From contig JANXVA010000649.1 of assembly GCA_025351875.1 (NCBI GenBank), positions 1 to 34,225 on the forward strand: a DNA stretch of 34,225 nucleotides, given 5' to 3'. The stretch's first letter is position 1. The number at the start of each line of letters is the position of its first letter. A program made the position numbers and the translations under genes. Below the pieces are notes generated by a model. The model did no database searches. It had not been told where the DNA came from and saw nothing but the letters and a program-made list of their open reading frames with translations. Positions 1-8,166 of the stretch are shown in pieces. The stretch is from Myxococcales bacterium. Lineage in GTDB: Bacteria; Myxococcota_A; Polyangia; Polyangiales; Polyangiaceae.

Positions 1-2
1 CA

Positions 3-983
3 CGAACGGTTGCGCGGTCGACCGCGCTGCTCGTGGCGCTGGTGCTGGCGGCGCCGTCGGCCCGGGCCGACCGCACCAGCGAGGCGGAGGATCTCTTTCG
101 TCGGGCGAAGGGGCTCATCGCGCAGAACAAGCACGCGGAAGCCTGCCCGCTCCTCGAGGAGAGCTACCGCCTCGAGCGCGCGCGCGGCACGCTCCTCAAC
201 CTCGCCCTCTGCCACGAGCAGGTCGGCAAGACGTCCGCCGCCTGGGGTGAGTTCCGCAGGGTCGAGCAGGAGGAGCGCGCGTCAGGGGCGCCGAACGAGT
301 CGCGCGTGCAGCTCGCGCGCGAGCATGCCGACAAGCTCCAGTCCCGCGTGTCGCGGCTCAAGATCGTCGTGCCTCCTGCCTCGCGTGCGCCGGGCCTCGT
401 CGTGAAGGTCGATGGCGAGTCCAAGGGCGAGGCGCTCTGGGCCGGCGTCCCCGTCGACCCGGGCACACGCGTCGTCGAGGCGACGGCGCCCAACAAGAAG
501 CCAGTGCTCCTCAAGATCAAGGTCGACGACGAAGGCGTGCTCGTCGGCGTGACCATCCCCGTCCTCGCCGACGCGCCCGTCGCGGCGCCGCCGCCGACGC
601 AGGCCGGCGGCGCGAACCTCGAGGCGGTCGAGCAGTACGCGTCGAACCGGGCGCGGCGTACCACCGGCTTCGTCATCGGCGGCATCGGCCTCGCCACCCT
701 CGCGGCCGGTGCCGCGTTCGGTGTCGCCGCGATCATCAACGACAGCGACGCGAAGAAATGCTCGCCCTGCACGCGTGGCACGGCCGAGGCGACGGCGAGC
801 GATCAGTCCACGGATCGTGCGTTCGTCTTCGCCAACATCTCGAATGTCACCGTTCCACTCGGCGCGCTCGGCACGGTCGTCGGCGCCTACCTGGTTCTCA
901 GCGCCGGCCCGAGCCACAGCGTCGCGCTCGCCCCCCTCACCACGCCGCACGCGGGCGGCCTCTCGATGAGCGGGCTATGGTGA
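3..983 (+). CDS. TPR-like/PEGA-like envelope protein, 5'-truncated
   Basis: The frame is open to the left edge and the start lies outside the window. The visible beginning (RTVARSTALLVALVLAAP, then ARA) is the back half of a signal peptide, so the internal GTG at 33 is probably not the start. After the cleavage site comes a helical TPR-like part (EAEDLFRRAKGLIAQ, LNLALCHEQVGK), then a beta-rich PEGA-like part (VVKVDGESKGEALWAGVPV). Near the C-terminus are two hydrophobic segments (FVIGGIGLATLAAGAAFGVA and a stretch with GALGTVVGAYLVL) separated by a CSPC motif. This layout is common in myxobacterial envelope proteins; the function is unknown, and a periplasmic or membrane scaffold is my inference. 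The stop overlaps the next start by 7 bases (ATGGTGA), so the two genes are probably co-translated. Confidence 0.8.
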   Translation, partial: RTVARSTALLVALVLAAPSARADRTSEAEDLFRRAKGLIAQNKHAEACPLLEESYRLERARGTLLNLALCHEQVGKTSAAWGEFRRVEQEERASGAPNESRVQLAREHADKLQSRVSRLKIVVPPASRAPGLVVKVDGESKGEALWAGVPVDPGTRVVEATAPNKKPVLLKIKVDDEGVLVGVTIPVLADAPVAAPPPTQAGGANLEAVEQYASNRARRTTGFVIGGIGLATLAAGAAFGVAAIINDSDAKKCSPCTRGTAEATASDQSTDRAFVFANISNVTVPLGALGTVVGAYLVLSAGPSHSVALAPLTTPHAGGLSMSGLW

Positions 984-2239
984 GGCGCAGGCTTGCCGTC
1001 CTCGCGGGCGCGCTCGGCATGACCGTCCTCGCGTGCCAGCTCGTCGCGGGCATCGAGCGCGTCGACAAGGTCGAACCTCCGCCGCCCGAAGCCGGCCCCG
1101 ACACGAGTGTCCCGGACGCGTCGATCCCTGATCCCTGCAAGCACGTTCGCCCGCCCCCTCCGCCGACCGTCGACGACGCGCCCAACGACAGCATCGCCGC
1201 TTTCTACGTGGCGCTGCGCGAGGTGACCCTCGTCCCCAAGGGATCGGCGCCCGTCTTCGGTTTCGATCTCGACAAGGCATGCACGTGTGACACGCGGCCG
1301 GGCACCGCGTCCGACGGAGGCGCGTCGTGCGCGTCGACTCGCGCCGTGCTCTGCGACGCCGATGGCGGCGTCGACAACCAGGTCGCGAGCGCGCTCCGCG
1401 ACTACGCTGCGTTCATCGACATCGACAATGCCGCGAACATCAACGCCCGCATCGCGCGCGGCGAGCAGACCTCCATCCTCGCCATCACGAGCTACAACGG
1501 CCTCGCGAACGACAGGGACGTGAAGTTCGGCCTCTTCACCTCCGAGGGAATCAAGGACGGCCCAGGTTGCCCGGGGTCGGTGACCGATGCGAACGGCTTC
1601 TCCAACCCCGGGTGGTGTGGCGAGGACAACTGGACCGCGTCGGAATCTACGGTCAACAACGGGGGCGGCGGCATCGTCCCCAAGTCGGTCGGCGCGGGAT
1701 ACGTGACCAACTACGAGTTCGTGGTCGAGCTCGACAGCCCGGCGAGCGTGCCGTTCGGCGGCTACCGGCTCACGCTCGGGTCGCCGATCTCGCGCGGCCG
1801 CCTCGTCCCGCTCGACGACAAGCTCGTGCCGCTGGATACGGCGAAGCCGATCGTGCCGGCGACGATCAAGTACTGGCGCGTCGAGGACTCGGTCATCGGC
1901 GGACGGGTCCCGGCGTCGGAGCTCCTCGCCGCGATGGGCACCGTCAACACGCCGGGGGACTCGGGCGCGGGACCGAAACCGCCGCTGTGCACCTCGCCGC
2001 TCTTCGGGACGGTGAAGCAGACCCTCTGCGATCAGATCGACATCAACTCGAGCAAGCTGCTCGACTTCATCCCGAGCGCGCGCTGCGACGCGATCTCGGT
2101 CGCGATCAGCCTCACCGCGGCCTCGGTGAGGGTCACGAGGATCGAGCCGGTGACGGCGACCACGAACGTCTGCTATCCCACCGCGGACGGGGGCGGCCCT
2201 GTCGCCGGGCCCAACGGTGTCGACTACCAGTGCCCCTGA
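977..2239 (+). CDS. Cys-rich lipoprotein of unknown function
   Basis: 420 residues from the ATG at 977, which overlaps the preceding stop. That start gives a lipoprotein signal: MVRRR, a hydrophobic core, then VLAC with the lipid-attached Cys at residue 20. A Pro/Glu/Asp linker (EPPPPEAGPDTSVPDASIPD) follows. The mature part has many Cys residues (CTCDTR, GASC, GWCGEDNW, PLCTSP, CYPTADGG), suggesting disulfides outside the cytoplasm. I recognise no domain family. An in-frame extension upstream to 758 lies inside the previous gene and has no signal peptide, so I rejected it. It probably forms a short transcription unit with the truncated gene upstream. Confidence 0.8.
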   Translation: MVRRRLAVLAGALGMTVLACQLVAGIERVDKVEPPPPEAGPDTSVPDASIPDPCKHVRPPPPPTVDDAPNDSIAAFYVALREVTLVPKGSAPVFGFDLDKACTCDTRPGTASDGGASCASTRAVLCDADGGVDNQVASALRDYAAFIDIDNAANINARIARGEQTSILAITSYNGLANDRDVKFGLFTSEGIKDGPGCPGSVTDANGFSNPGWCGEDNWTASESTVNNGGGGIVPKSVGAGYVTNYEFVVELDSPASVPFGGYRLTLGSPISRGRLVPLDDKLVPLDTAKPIVPATIKYWRVEDSVIGGRVPASELLAAMGTVNTPGDSGAGPKPPLCTSPLFGTVKQTLCDQIDINSSKLLDFIPSARCDAISVAISLTAASVRVTRIEPVTATTNVCYPTADGGGPVAGPNGVDYQCP

Positions 2240-2299
2240 CGAGGTCTCCGCCCCCAGGCGCGGAGAGGTGAGAACTCCTGTTGCTCTCGCCACGTCGCG

Positions 2300-5200
2300 A
2301 TGGTACTCGGCCTGGGCCGCGTAACGGTGAGGCTCGCTCGTGCCGAGCGCCCCGAGAAACGCGCGCTTTCGTACGTTCCGCCTCACCTAAAAGGCGCGCC
2401 AACCCAGGCGCGACGCGCATTGCAAACCCGCGAACCCCGCGAACCCGGCGACTCCAGCGAAGCCCGTGAATCCGGCGAGCCCACGCCTGCGCCCACTCCG
2501 TTCACGGAGGCGCTGAGCCAGCTCAACGACCGGGCGCTCCGGAGGCTCCTCGGCGCCCGCGCCTTCCTGCGCGGCTACGACTACGTCCGGCGCCAGGCCG
2601 TGACCGAGGTGGTCATGGAAGACCTCTCCGCCAAGGGCGCCGTGCGCGGCACGGAGCCGGACCCGTACGCGGTGAAGCTGCAGGTGACCCCTTCGGGCTT
2701 CACGAGCGAGTGCTCCTGCCCGGCGTTCCCGAAGATCAACGGCCATTGCAAGCACGTGGCTGCGCTCCTCATCGCCCTCCGCGACCAGGTCCGGCCGAAG
2801 CAGCCGCGGCCGGATGCATCGGCCAACGGCAACGGTCCTGGGTCGAGCTCGATGCCGGGCATCAGCGACGGCTCGCAGACGGCGTCGTACGGGTCCCAGG
2901 GACCGCGCGGCGTGCCGGCGCCGGTCGGGTCGTCACCTTCGGGCGGACTTCGCGGCGATCGCGGCGGGGCCGATCGCGGCGGGGCCGATCGCGGCGGAAT
3001 GGACCGCGGCGGGATGGGCGGCGACGCGGAAGGCCTCGGCGGGAGCCGTCGCGCTCGGCGCCGCGCCCGGAAGCTCGCGGCCCAGCGCATCCCGGGCGGC
3101 GGCGGTGGTGGTGGCGGCGGTGGCAGCACGGCCGTTGGCGGAGGCGATCGCGGGGGACGGCCCAGCTTCGCGGAGGCCAGTCGCGGTCACGATCGCCATG
3201 GCGGTGGAGGCCTGGATCGCCAGACGAGCCAGAACCCGCACGGGGTCGACGCATGGCTCCCCGAGCCGATGCCTCCGGCACCGAAGACGATCGAGTACCG
3301 CATGCAGGTGCGTCCGAGCAGCCTGAGCGTCTCGCTGCTCGACCCGGAGGCTCGCACGCCGCTCTCGGCGACATCGCTCCTCCAGTTCCAGGCGCAGAAG
3401 CCGACCGCGGATCGCGACGCGCTCCGCCTGCTCGCGCGTCTCGAGAACGACGGCCCGCGTCGGGTCGGCACCGAGGTCCGTGGCGAGGATGCCGCCGATC
3501 TCCTGCCGCTCTTGAAAGGGCGACGAGTCATCCTCGAGCCGCAGATGATGGAGCTCCGCTTCGGCGACGAGCCGATCCGTCCGCGCTTCGATCTCGAGCT
3601 GGGTCCCGACGGAACCACCGTGCTCGTGAAGACGACCTTCCAGCGCGGCGGCGACCCGCGGAAGTTCACGTTGAACCAGGGCGGCTGGTTCGAGGGAAGC
3701 CCGGGCTGGCACGTCGATGCGCAGGAGGGCTGGGCGCGTCCGATCGATCGCCGCGTCTCGCCGGGCAGCATCCGCCGCCTGATGCGGACGGCGTTCATCT
3801 CGGAGTCGATCGACAACCTACCGTCGCTCATCGCGCAGGGGTTGCCGCGCGTGGCGCTCGAGGTCGGGGCCGAGCTCCCGGATCTCTCCCAGGTCGCCGA
3901 CGTCATCGACATCACCCCGACGTTCCGCCTCCGTGCGGGCGGCTCGCTCACCGAGGCGCGCGTCTCTCTCCGTGCCGCCTACGAGGACGTCGAGATCGAC
4001 GTCCGCGCCGACGGAATGACGCCGCCGGTCCTCGTGAAGCCCCCGCGTGCATCGGGCGAGGGCCGCGACGACGAGGGCGGCCCGCGTCGCCTCGCCGCGA
4101 GCAAGCGCGCGACGGTCATTCGTTGCGACATCGCTGCACAGCAGGAGGCGACCAACAACCTCCGCGCCCTCGGCCTCAAGGCCGACGAGGACGGCATGGG
4201 CTTCATCGCCCGCGGCGACGACGCCATCCAGTTCTGGACGGAGGCCGTCGGCTCGCTCCCCGATGCGTGGGACCTCTTCATTCCGGACGATCTCGTCGAT
4301 GTGCAAGTGCGCACCAATTCGCTCCAGGCGAACGCGCGCGTGTCGAGCGGCGTCGACTGGCTCTCGCTCCGTCTGTCGTTCGAGTCCGAGGGCATCGCCG
4401 TCACGCAGGAGGAGCTCGGGCGCTGCCTCGCCGAGGGCCGTCGCTACGTGCGCCTGCAGGACGGCTCCTTCGCGAAGATCGACGTCGACAAGGTGAAGGC
4501 CGTTCTGCTTCGCCAGGCCGAGATCCTCGCGACCGGCGGAGGGCAGGGGAGCCGGCTCCCGCTGTCGCAGGCCGGGCGCATCCAGGAGCTCCTCGAGCAG
4601 GTCGGCAAGGCGAACGTCACCGCGGACGCGAAGGATCTGTTCGGCAAGCTCCAGCACATCGAAGAGATCAAGGTCGTCAAGAAGCCGCGCAACCTCAAGG
4701 CGCAGCTCCGGCCCTACCAGGAGCAGGGCTACCAGTGGCTCTCCTTCCTCCACGAGATCGGGTCGGGCGGCATCCTTGCCGACGACATGGGTCTCGGGAA
4801 GACCGTCCAGACCATCGCGCTGCTTCTCTCGGTGAAGGCCGCCGTCGAGAAGGACGCGAAGGCCGACGGCAAGAAGAAGTTCAAGGCGCTCATCGTCGCG
4901 CCCACGAGCGTCGTCACGAACTGGGAGCGTGAGCTCGACAAGTTCTCGCCGTCGCTCACGCACATGGTGTGGCACGGCGCCGACCGCAAGGAGCGTTCCG
5001 ACGAGCTCGACGACGCGGACATCGTGATCACGAGCTACGCGCTGCTTCGTCGTGACGAGGAGCTGCTCGCGAAGCTCGATCTTCGCTACGCCATCCTCGA
5101 CGAGGCGCAGAACATCAAGAACCCGCTCAGCGCCACGGCGCGCGCCGCGAAGCGCCTCAAGTCGGATCGCCGGCTCGCGCTCACGGGAACGCCGATCGAG

Positions 5201-6118
5201 AATCGCCTCTCGGAGATCTGGTCGATCTTCGACTTCGTCAGCCCCGGCCTGCTCGGCCCGCTCGACAAGTTCGAGGAGCGCTACGCGCGCCCGATCGACG
5301 CCGGCGACCAGAAGGCTGCCAAGCGCCTGCGCGCGACGATTCACCCGTTCATCCTGCGCCGCACCAAATCCGAGGTCGCCAAGGATCTCCCGGAGAAGAT
5401 CGAGACCGACCAGTTCTGCGAGCTCACCGGCGAACAGGCGGCGCTCTACGCTGCCGTGTTCAAGGAGGTGCGCGCGCAGGTCATGGGCGAGGTCGAGCGC
5501 CAGGGGATGGCGAAGAGCCACATCCAGATCCTCGCGGGCCTCACGCGCCTTCGTCAGGCGGCGTGCGACCCGCGCCTCCTTGGTCTTCCGCGCGCCTTCG
5601 GCGACGAGGACTCGGGCAAGCTCGTGGCGCTCCGCGAGCTGATCCAGACGTCGGTGGCCGGTGGTCACCGCGTGCTCGTCTTCAGCCAGTTCGTCTCGAT
5701 GCTGACCCTCATCCGGCGCGCGCTCGAGGAAGACGGCGTCGGGTACGAGTATCTCGACGGCAGCACCAAGGATCGCCAGGCGAAGGTGAACAACTTCCAG
5801 CGCGAGGACGGACCGCCGATCTTCCTCATCTCGCTCAAGGCGGGCGGCGCCGGCCTGAATCTCACGGCGGCGGACACCGTCATCCACTTCGACCCGTGGT
5901 GGAACCCGGCCGTCGAAGATCAGGCGACGGATCGCGCGCACCGCATCGGTCAGACCAAGGTGGTCACGAACTACAAGCTCATCGCCAAGGGCACGATCGA
6001 GGAGAAGATCCTCGAGCTCGGCGGCAAGAAGCGCGAGCTCGTGGGCGCGGTCCTCAGCGAGGACATCGGCGGCGCCAAGAAGCTCACGAAGAACGACCTC
6101 GAAGAGCTCTTCAAGTAA
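2300..6118 (+). CDS. SWIM zinc-finger SNF2-family ATPase
   Basis: 1272 residues. A SWIM zinc finger lies near the N-terminus (C138, C140, C150, H152), in the context ECSCPAFPKINGHCKH. Residues about 165-330 are a low-complexity linker with four DRGG(A/M) repeats and a run of ten Gly. A middle domain of bacterial SNF2 type follows. The ATPase core has Walker A GLGKT at 831-835, DEAQ at 934-937, AGGAGLNLT at 1181-1189 and the arginine-finger motif QATDRAHRIGQ at 1208-1218. By family it is an ATP-driven double-stranded DNA translocase that remodels DNA-protein complexes; its client is unknown. The ATG at 2300 is the first in-frame start, but residues 1-65 are Arg/Pro-rich and may not be translated. 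A strong palindrome follows the stop. Confidence 0.93.
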   Translation: MVLGLGRVTVRLARAERPEKRALSYVPPHLKGAPTQARRALQTREPREPGDSSEARESGEPTPAPTPFTEALSQLNDRALRRLLGARAFLRGYDYVRRQAVTEVVMEDLSAKGAVRGTEPDPYAVKLQVTPSGFTSECSCPAFPKINGHCKHVAALLIALRDQVRPKQPRPDASANGNGPGSSSMPGISDGSQTASYGSQGPRGVPAPVGSSPSGGLRGDRGGADRGGADRGGMDRGGMGGDAEGLGGSRRARRRARKLAAQRIPGGGGGGGGGGSTAVGGGDRGGRPSFAEASRGHDRHGGGGLDRQTSQNPHGVDAWLPEPMPPAPKTIEYRMQVRPSSLSVSLLDPEARTPLSATSLLQFQAQKPTADRDALRLLARLENDGPRRVGTEVRGEDAADLLPLLKGRRVILEPQMMELRFGDEPIRPRFDLELGPDGTTVLVKTTFQRGGDPRKFTLNQGGWFEGSPGWHVDAQEGWARPIDRRVSPGSIRRLMRTAFISESIDNLPSLIAQGLPRVALEVGAELPDLSQVADVIDITPTFRLRAGGSLTEARVSLRAAYEDVEIDVRADGMTPPVLVKPPRASGEGRDDEGGPRRLAASKRATVIRCDIAAQQEATNNLRALGLKADEDGMGFIARGDDAIQFWTEAVGSLPDAWDLFIPDDLVDVQVRTNSLQANARVSSGVDWLSLRLSFESEGIAVTQEELGRCLAEGRRYVRLQDGSFAKIDVDKVKAVLLRQAEILATGGGQGSRLPLSQAGRIQELLEQVGKANVTADAKDLFGKLQHIEEIKVVKKPRNLKAQLRPYQEQGYQWLSFLHEIGSGGILADDMGLGKTVQTIALLLSVKAAVEKDAKADGKKKFKALIVAPTSVVTNWERELDKFSPSLTHMVWHGADRKERSDELDDADIVITSYALLRRDEELLAKLDLRYAILDEAQNIKNPLSATARAAKRLKSDRRLALTGTPIENRLSEIWSIFDFVSPGLLGPLDKFEERYARPIDAGDQKAAKRLRATIHPFILRRTKSEVAKDLPEKIETDQFCELTGEQAALYAAVFKEVRAQVMGEVERQGMAKSHIQILAGLTRLRQAACDPRLLGLPRAFGDEDSGKLVALRELIQTSVAGGHRVLVFSQFVSMLTLIRRALEEDGVGYEYLDGSTKDRQAKVNNFQREDGPPIFLISLKAGGAGLNLTAADTVIHFDPWWNPAVEDQATDRAHRIGQTKVVTNYKLIAKGTIEEKILELGGKKRELVGAVLSEDIGGAKKLTKNDLEELFK
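2957..3016 (+). repeat. Four 15-bp tandem repeats encoding DRGG(A/M)
   Basis: Units start at 2957, 2972, 2987 and 3002. The first two are identical (gatcgcggcggggcc); the third and fourth change the last codon to ATG, and the fourth starts gaccgc. In frame they encode DRGGA twice and DRGGM twice, at residues 220-239 of the SNF2-family ATPase. Confidence 0.95.
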
Positions 6119-6134
6119 CGCGCCGTCGCACCCC

Positions 6135-6180
6135 GAGATTTCAGACGGAGGCTCGGAGCTCCGAGCCTCCGTGTGATCTC
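6135..6180. terminator. Long palindrome after the SNF2 gene; repeat-element copy 1
   Basis: Positions 6145-6172 form a perfect 28-bp palindrome (acggaggctcgg, agct, then the complement). The arms extend imperfectly outward to gagattt on the left and gatctc on the right. It begins 17 bases after the SNF2 stop, which fits a transcription terminator although no T-run follows. The arm sequence reappears at 25709-25782, also at a gene end, so this is also a dispersed element (see findings). Confidence 0.7.
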
Positions 6181-6273
6181 GTTCCCGCGGCGGCGCTTAC
6201 GGGGCGCTTACATCGTCTTATGTGATGGCGCGGAGACGCAGCCGCCGGGTCGGCGCCGTGGTCCAAGCTCGCC

Positions 6274-8166
6274 ATGCGGACGTATGGCTTGGTGATGGGG
6301 CTCGGGCTGGTGGCGCTCGTGGCGGCTTGCGGATCGAGCGGGCGCGACTCCTACGACAACGGCGGGGCGACGCCCGGTAGCAGCGGTGACGTGGGCGGGC
6401 CCGCGCTCGGTGGGGACGGCTCGCTCGTCGTGGAGCCGGCCGAAACCGACATCGCCGTCGAGGACGGAAAGCCGCTTCCGAGCGTCGACTACCACGCGTT
6501 CATCGTGAACAAGGACGGCACGCGCCAGGACGTCACGCTGAACGCCGTCTTCCGCATGGTCCAGAACGCAGGCCCAGTGCAGGCCTCGTTCGCGGGACCG
6601 AAGCTGACCGCGTCGCCGAATGCCGTCGGCAAGGCGACGGTCCATGCGGACCTCCGCACGCTCTCCGGCGAGGCCGCGCTCCGGATTCACCTCAAGAAGG
6701 ACATCGTCGTCGACGGCGCGCCCCCCGACGCGGCCGCGAAGTTCGCGGGCGCGATCGACCCGGCGCGCAAGCCTACGATCGTCTACCCGTCCGACGGCGT
6801 GATGGTGCCGCCGAACATGAACGAGATCGAATGGCACTACCAGCCGGGCACCGGCAACGATCTCTTCGAGCTCGGCGTGAAGGGCTCGCTGCTCGATCTT
6901 CGTGTGTACTTTGCATGCAAGACCGTAGGCGCGGGCTGCGCTTACGCGCCTGACCCCACGGTGTGGGGCATCGTCGCGTCGGCCGGTCGCGGTGATGATC
7001 CGCTGTCGACCACGGTGCGCGGCACAAGCAAGGCGGGCGGCGCGTCGGTGGGCGCCTCCGCGACCCAGACGATCGCGTTCGGCGAGGAGGACATCCTCGG
7101 CGGGCTCTACTACTGGAACGCAGGCGCCGGCGCGACGATGCGCTACGAGTTCGGCGTGAGCGGCCAGAAGGCCGAGACGTTCATGAATGCGCCGAAGGCC
7201 GGCGCGGGCCAGTGTGTCGGCTGCCACGTCCTCTCGCGCGACGGCGAGCGCGTCTCTCTCGGTTTGGACATCCCCGCGCCCGCCGCGTACAAGGTCTTCG
7301 ACGTCGCGACCAAGTCGATGGTCTTCGCCCAGGGCGGTGCGGCGGGGGGAAGTGGCGCCAACTTCTTCTCGTTCTCACCCGACAAGAAGCAGCTGATGGT
7401 CTCGAACGGCGTCACGCTCTCGCTGCGCGACGGTGCGACGGGCGCGGCCCTCACGGAGAAGGTCGCCGACGGCGCGATGCCAGACTGGTCGCCCGATGGC
7501 ACCAGCATCGTGTTCGCGAAGTCGAAGCAGAGCCCGCCGTGCTTCGGCGCCATCTGCGGCTCGACCGGCGTGTCCGAGGCCTCGCTCTTCGTGATCAAGA
7601 GCGCGGGCGGCGCGTGGGGGAGCCCGATCGGTCTCGTCGCCGCCGGCGCCGACAACGCGTTCTATCCGAGCTACTCGCCGGACGGCGCGTTCGTCGTCTT
7701 CAATCGCGGCTCCGTCGGCACGAACGCGAAGGGCGAGACAAAGAGCTCGTACGACGCGCCCGACGCTTCGCTTTGGGCGGTCTCCGCCGCGGGCGGGTCG
7801 CCGATCGCGCTGGCCCGGGCAGGCTCCACGCACGGCGACTCGTGGCCGAAGTGGATGGTCCGGGAGCAGAAGTACCGCGGCAAGAAGCTCATGTGGCTGA
7901 CCTTCTCGACGCGACGTGCTTACGGGCTCCGCCTCGGCGCTGACAACAACGCACAGATCTGGATGGCCGCGTTCGATCCCGACGCAGTGGCGCAGGGCAA
8001 GGACGCTTCGTTCCCCGCGTTCTGGCTTCCGTTCCAGGAGCTCTCGAGCGGCAACCACATCGCGCAGTGGGTGACGCGCGTGGTGCGCCAGGGCTGCGCG
8101 GACAGCTCTCAGTGCGAAGGCAGCGAGGCCTGCATCGACACGGTCTGCCGCCCCGCGGTCAAGTAG
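6274..8166 (+). CDS. PD40/TolB-like lipoprotein with a CXXCH haem motif
   Basis: 630 residues with a lipoprotein signal ending LVAAC (C19) and a Gly/Ser/Asp linker. An Ig/cohesin-like beta part comes first, then a segment around PTIVYPSDGVMVPPNMNEIE. A c-type haem motif CVGCH sits at residues 314-318. A beta-propeller follows with PD40-type repeats (FFSFSPDKKQLMVS, MPDWSPDGTSIVF, FYPSYSPDGAFVVF). The C-terminus is a small Cys module (GCADSSQCEGSEACIDTVC). It is predicted to be outside the inner membrane, lipid-anchored, possibly an electron carrier or sensor; the function is not known. The last 58 bases overlap the 3' end of the convergent ferritin-like gene. The ATG at 6274 is chosen because it creates the lipobox. 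Confidence 0.88.
   Translation: MRTYGLVMGLGLVALVAACGSSGRDSYDNGGATPGSSGDVGGPALGGDGSLVVEPAETDIAVEDGKPLPSVDYHAFIVNKDGTRQDVTLNAVFRMVQNAGPVQASFAGPKLTASPNAVGKATVHADLRTLSGEAALRIHLKKDIVVDGAPPDAAAKFAGAIDPARKPTIVYPSDGVMVPPNMNEIEWHYQPGTGNDLFELGVKGSLLDLRVYFACKTVGAGCAYAPDPTVWGIVASAGRGDDPLSTTVRGTSKAGGASVGASATQTIAFGEEDILGGLYYWNAGAGATMRYEFGVSGQKAETFMNAPKAGAGQCVGCHVLSRDGERVSLGLDIPAPAAYKVFDVATKSMVFAQGGAAGGSGANFFSFSPDKKQLMVSNGVTLSLRDGATGAALTEKVADGAMPDWSPDGTSIVFAKSKQSPPCFGAICGSTGVSEASLFVIKSAGGAWGSPIGLVAAGADNAFYPSYSPDGAFVVFNRGSVGTNAKGETKSSYDAPDASLWAVSAAGGSPIALARAGSTHGDSWPKWMVREQKYRGKKLMWLTFSTRRAYGLRLGADNNAQIWMAAFDPDAVAQGKDASFPAFWLPFQELSSGNHIAQWVTRVVRQGCADSSQCEGSEACIDTVCRPAVK

Noticed and set aside
2710-4932. 740-codon plus-strand ORF inside the SNF2 gene
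   Set aside because: Arg/Pro/Gly-rich out-of-frame shadow; the overlapping frame has all SNF2 and SWIM motifs.
3818-5941. 707-codon antisense ORF over the SNF2 ATPase core
   Set aside because: Composition (Arg/Glu/Asp/Leu-rich) is that of an antisense shadow in high-GC DNA; no motif, no ribosome site.
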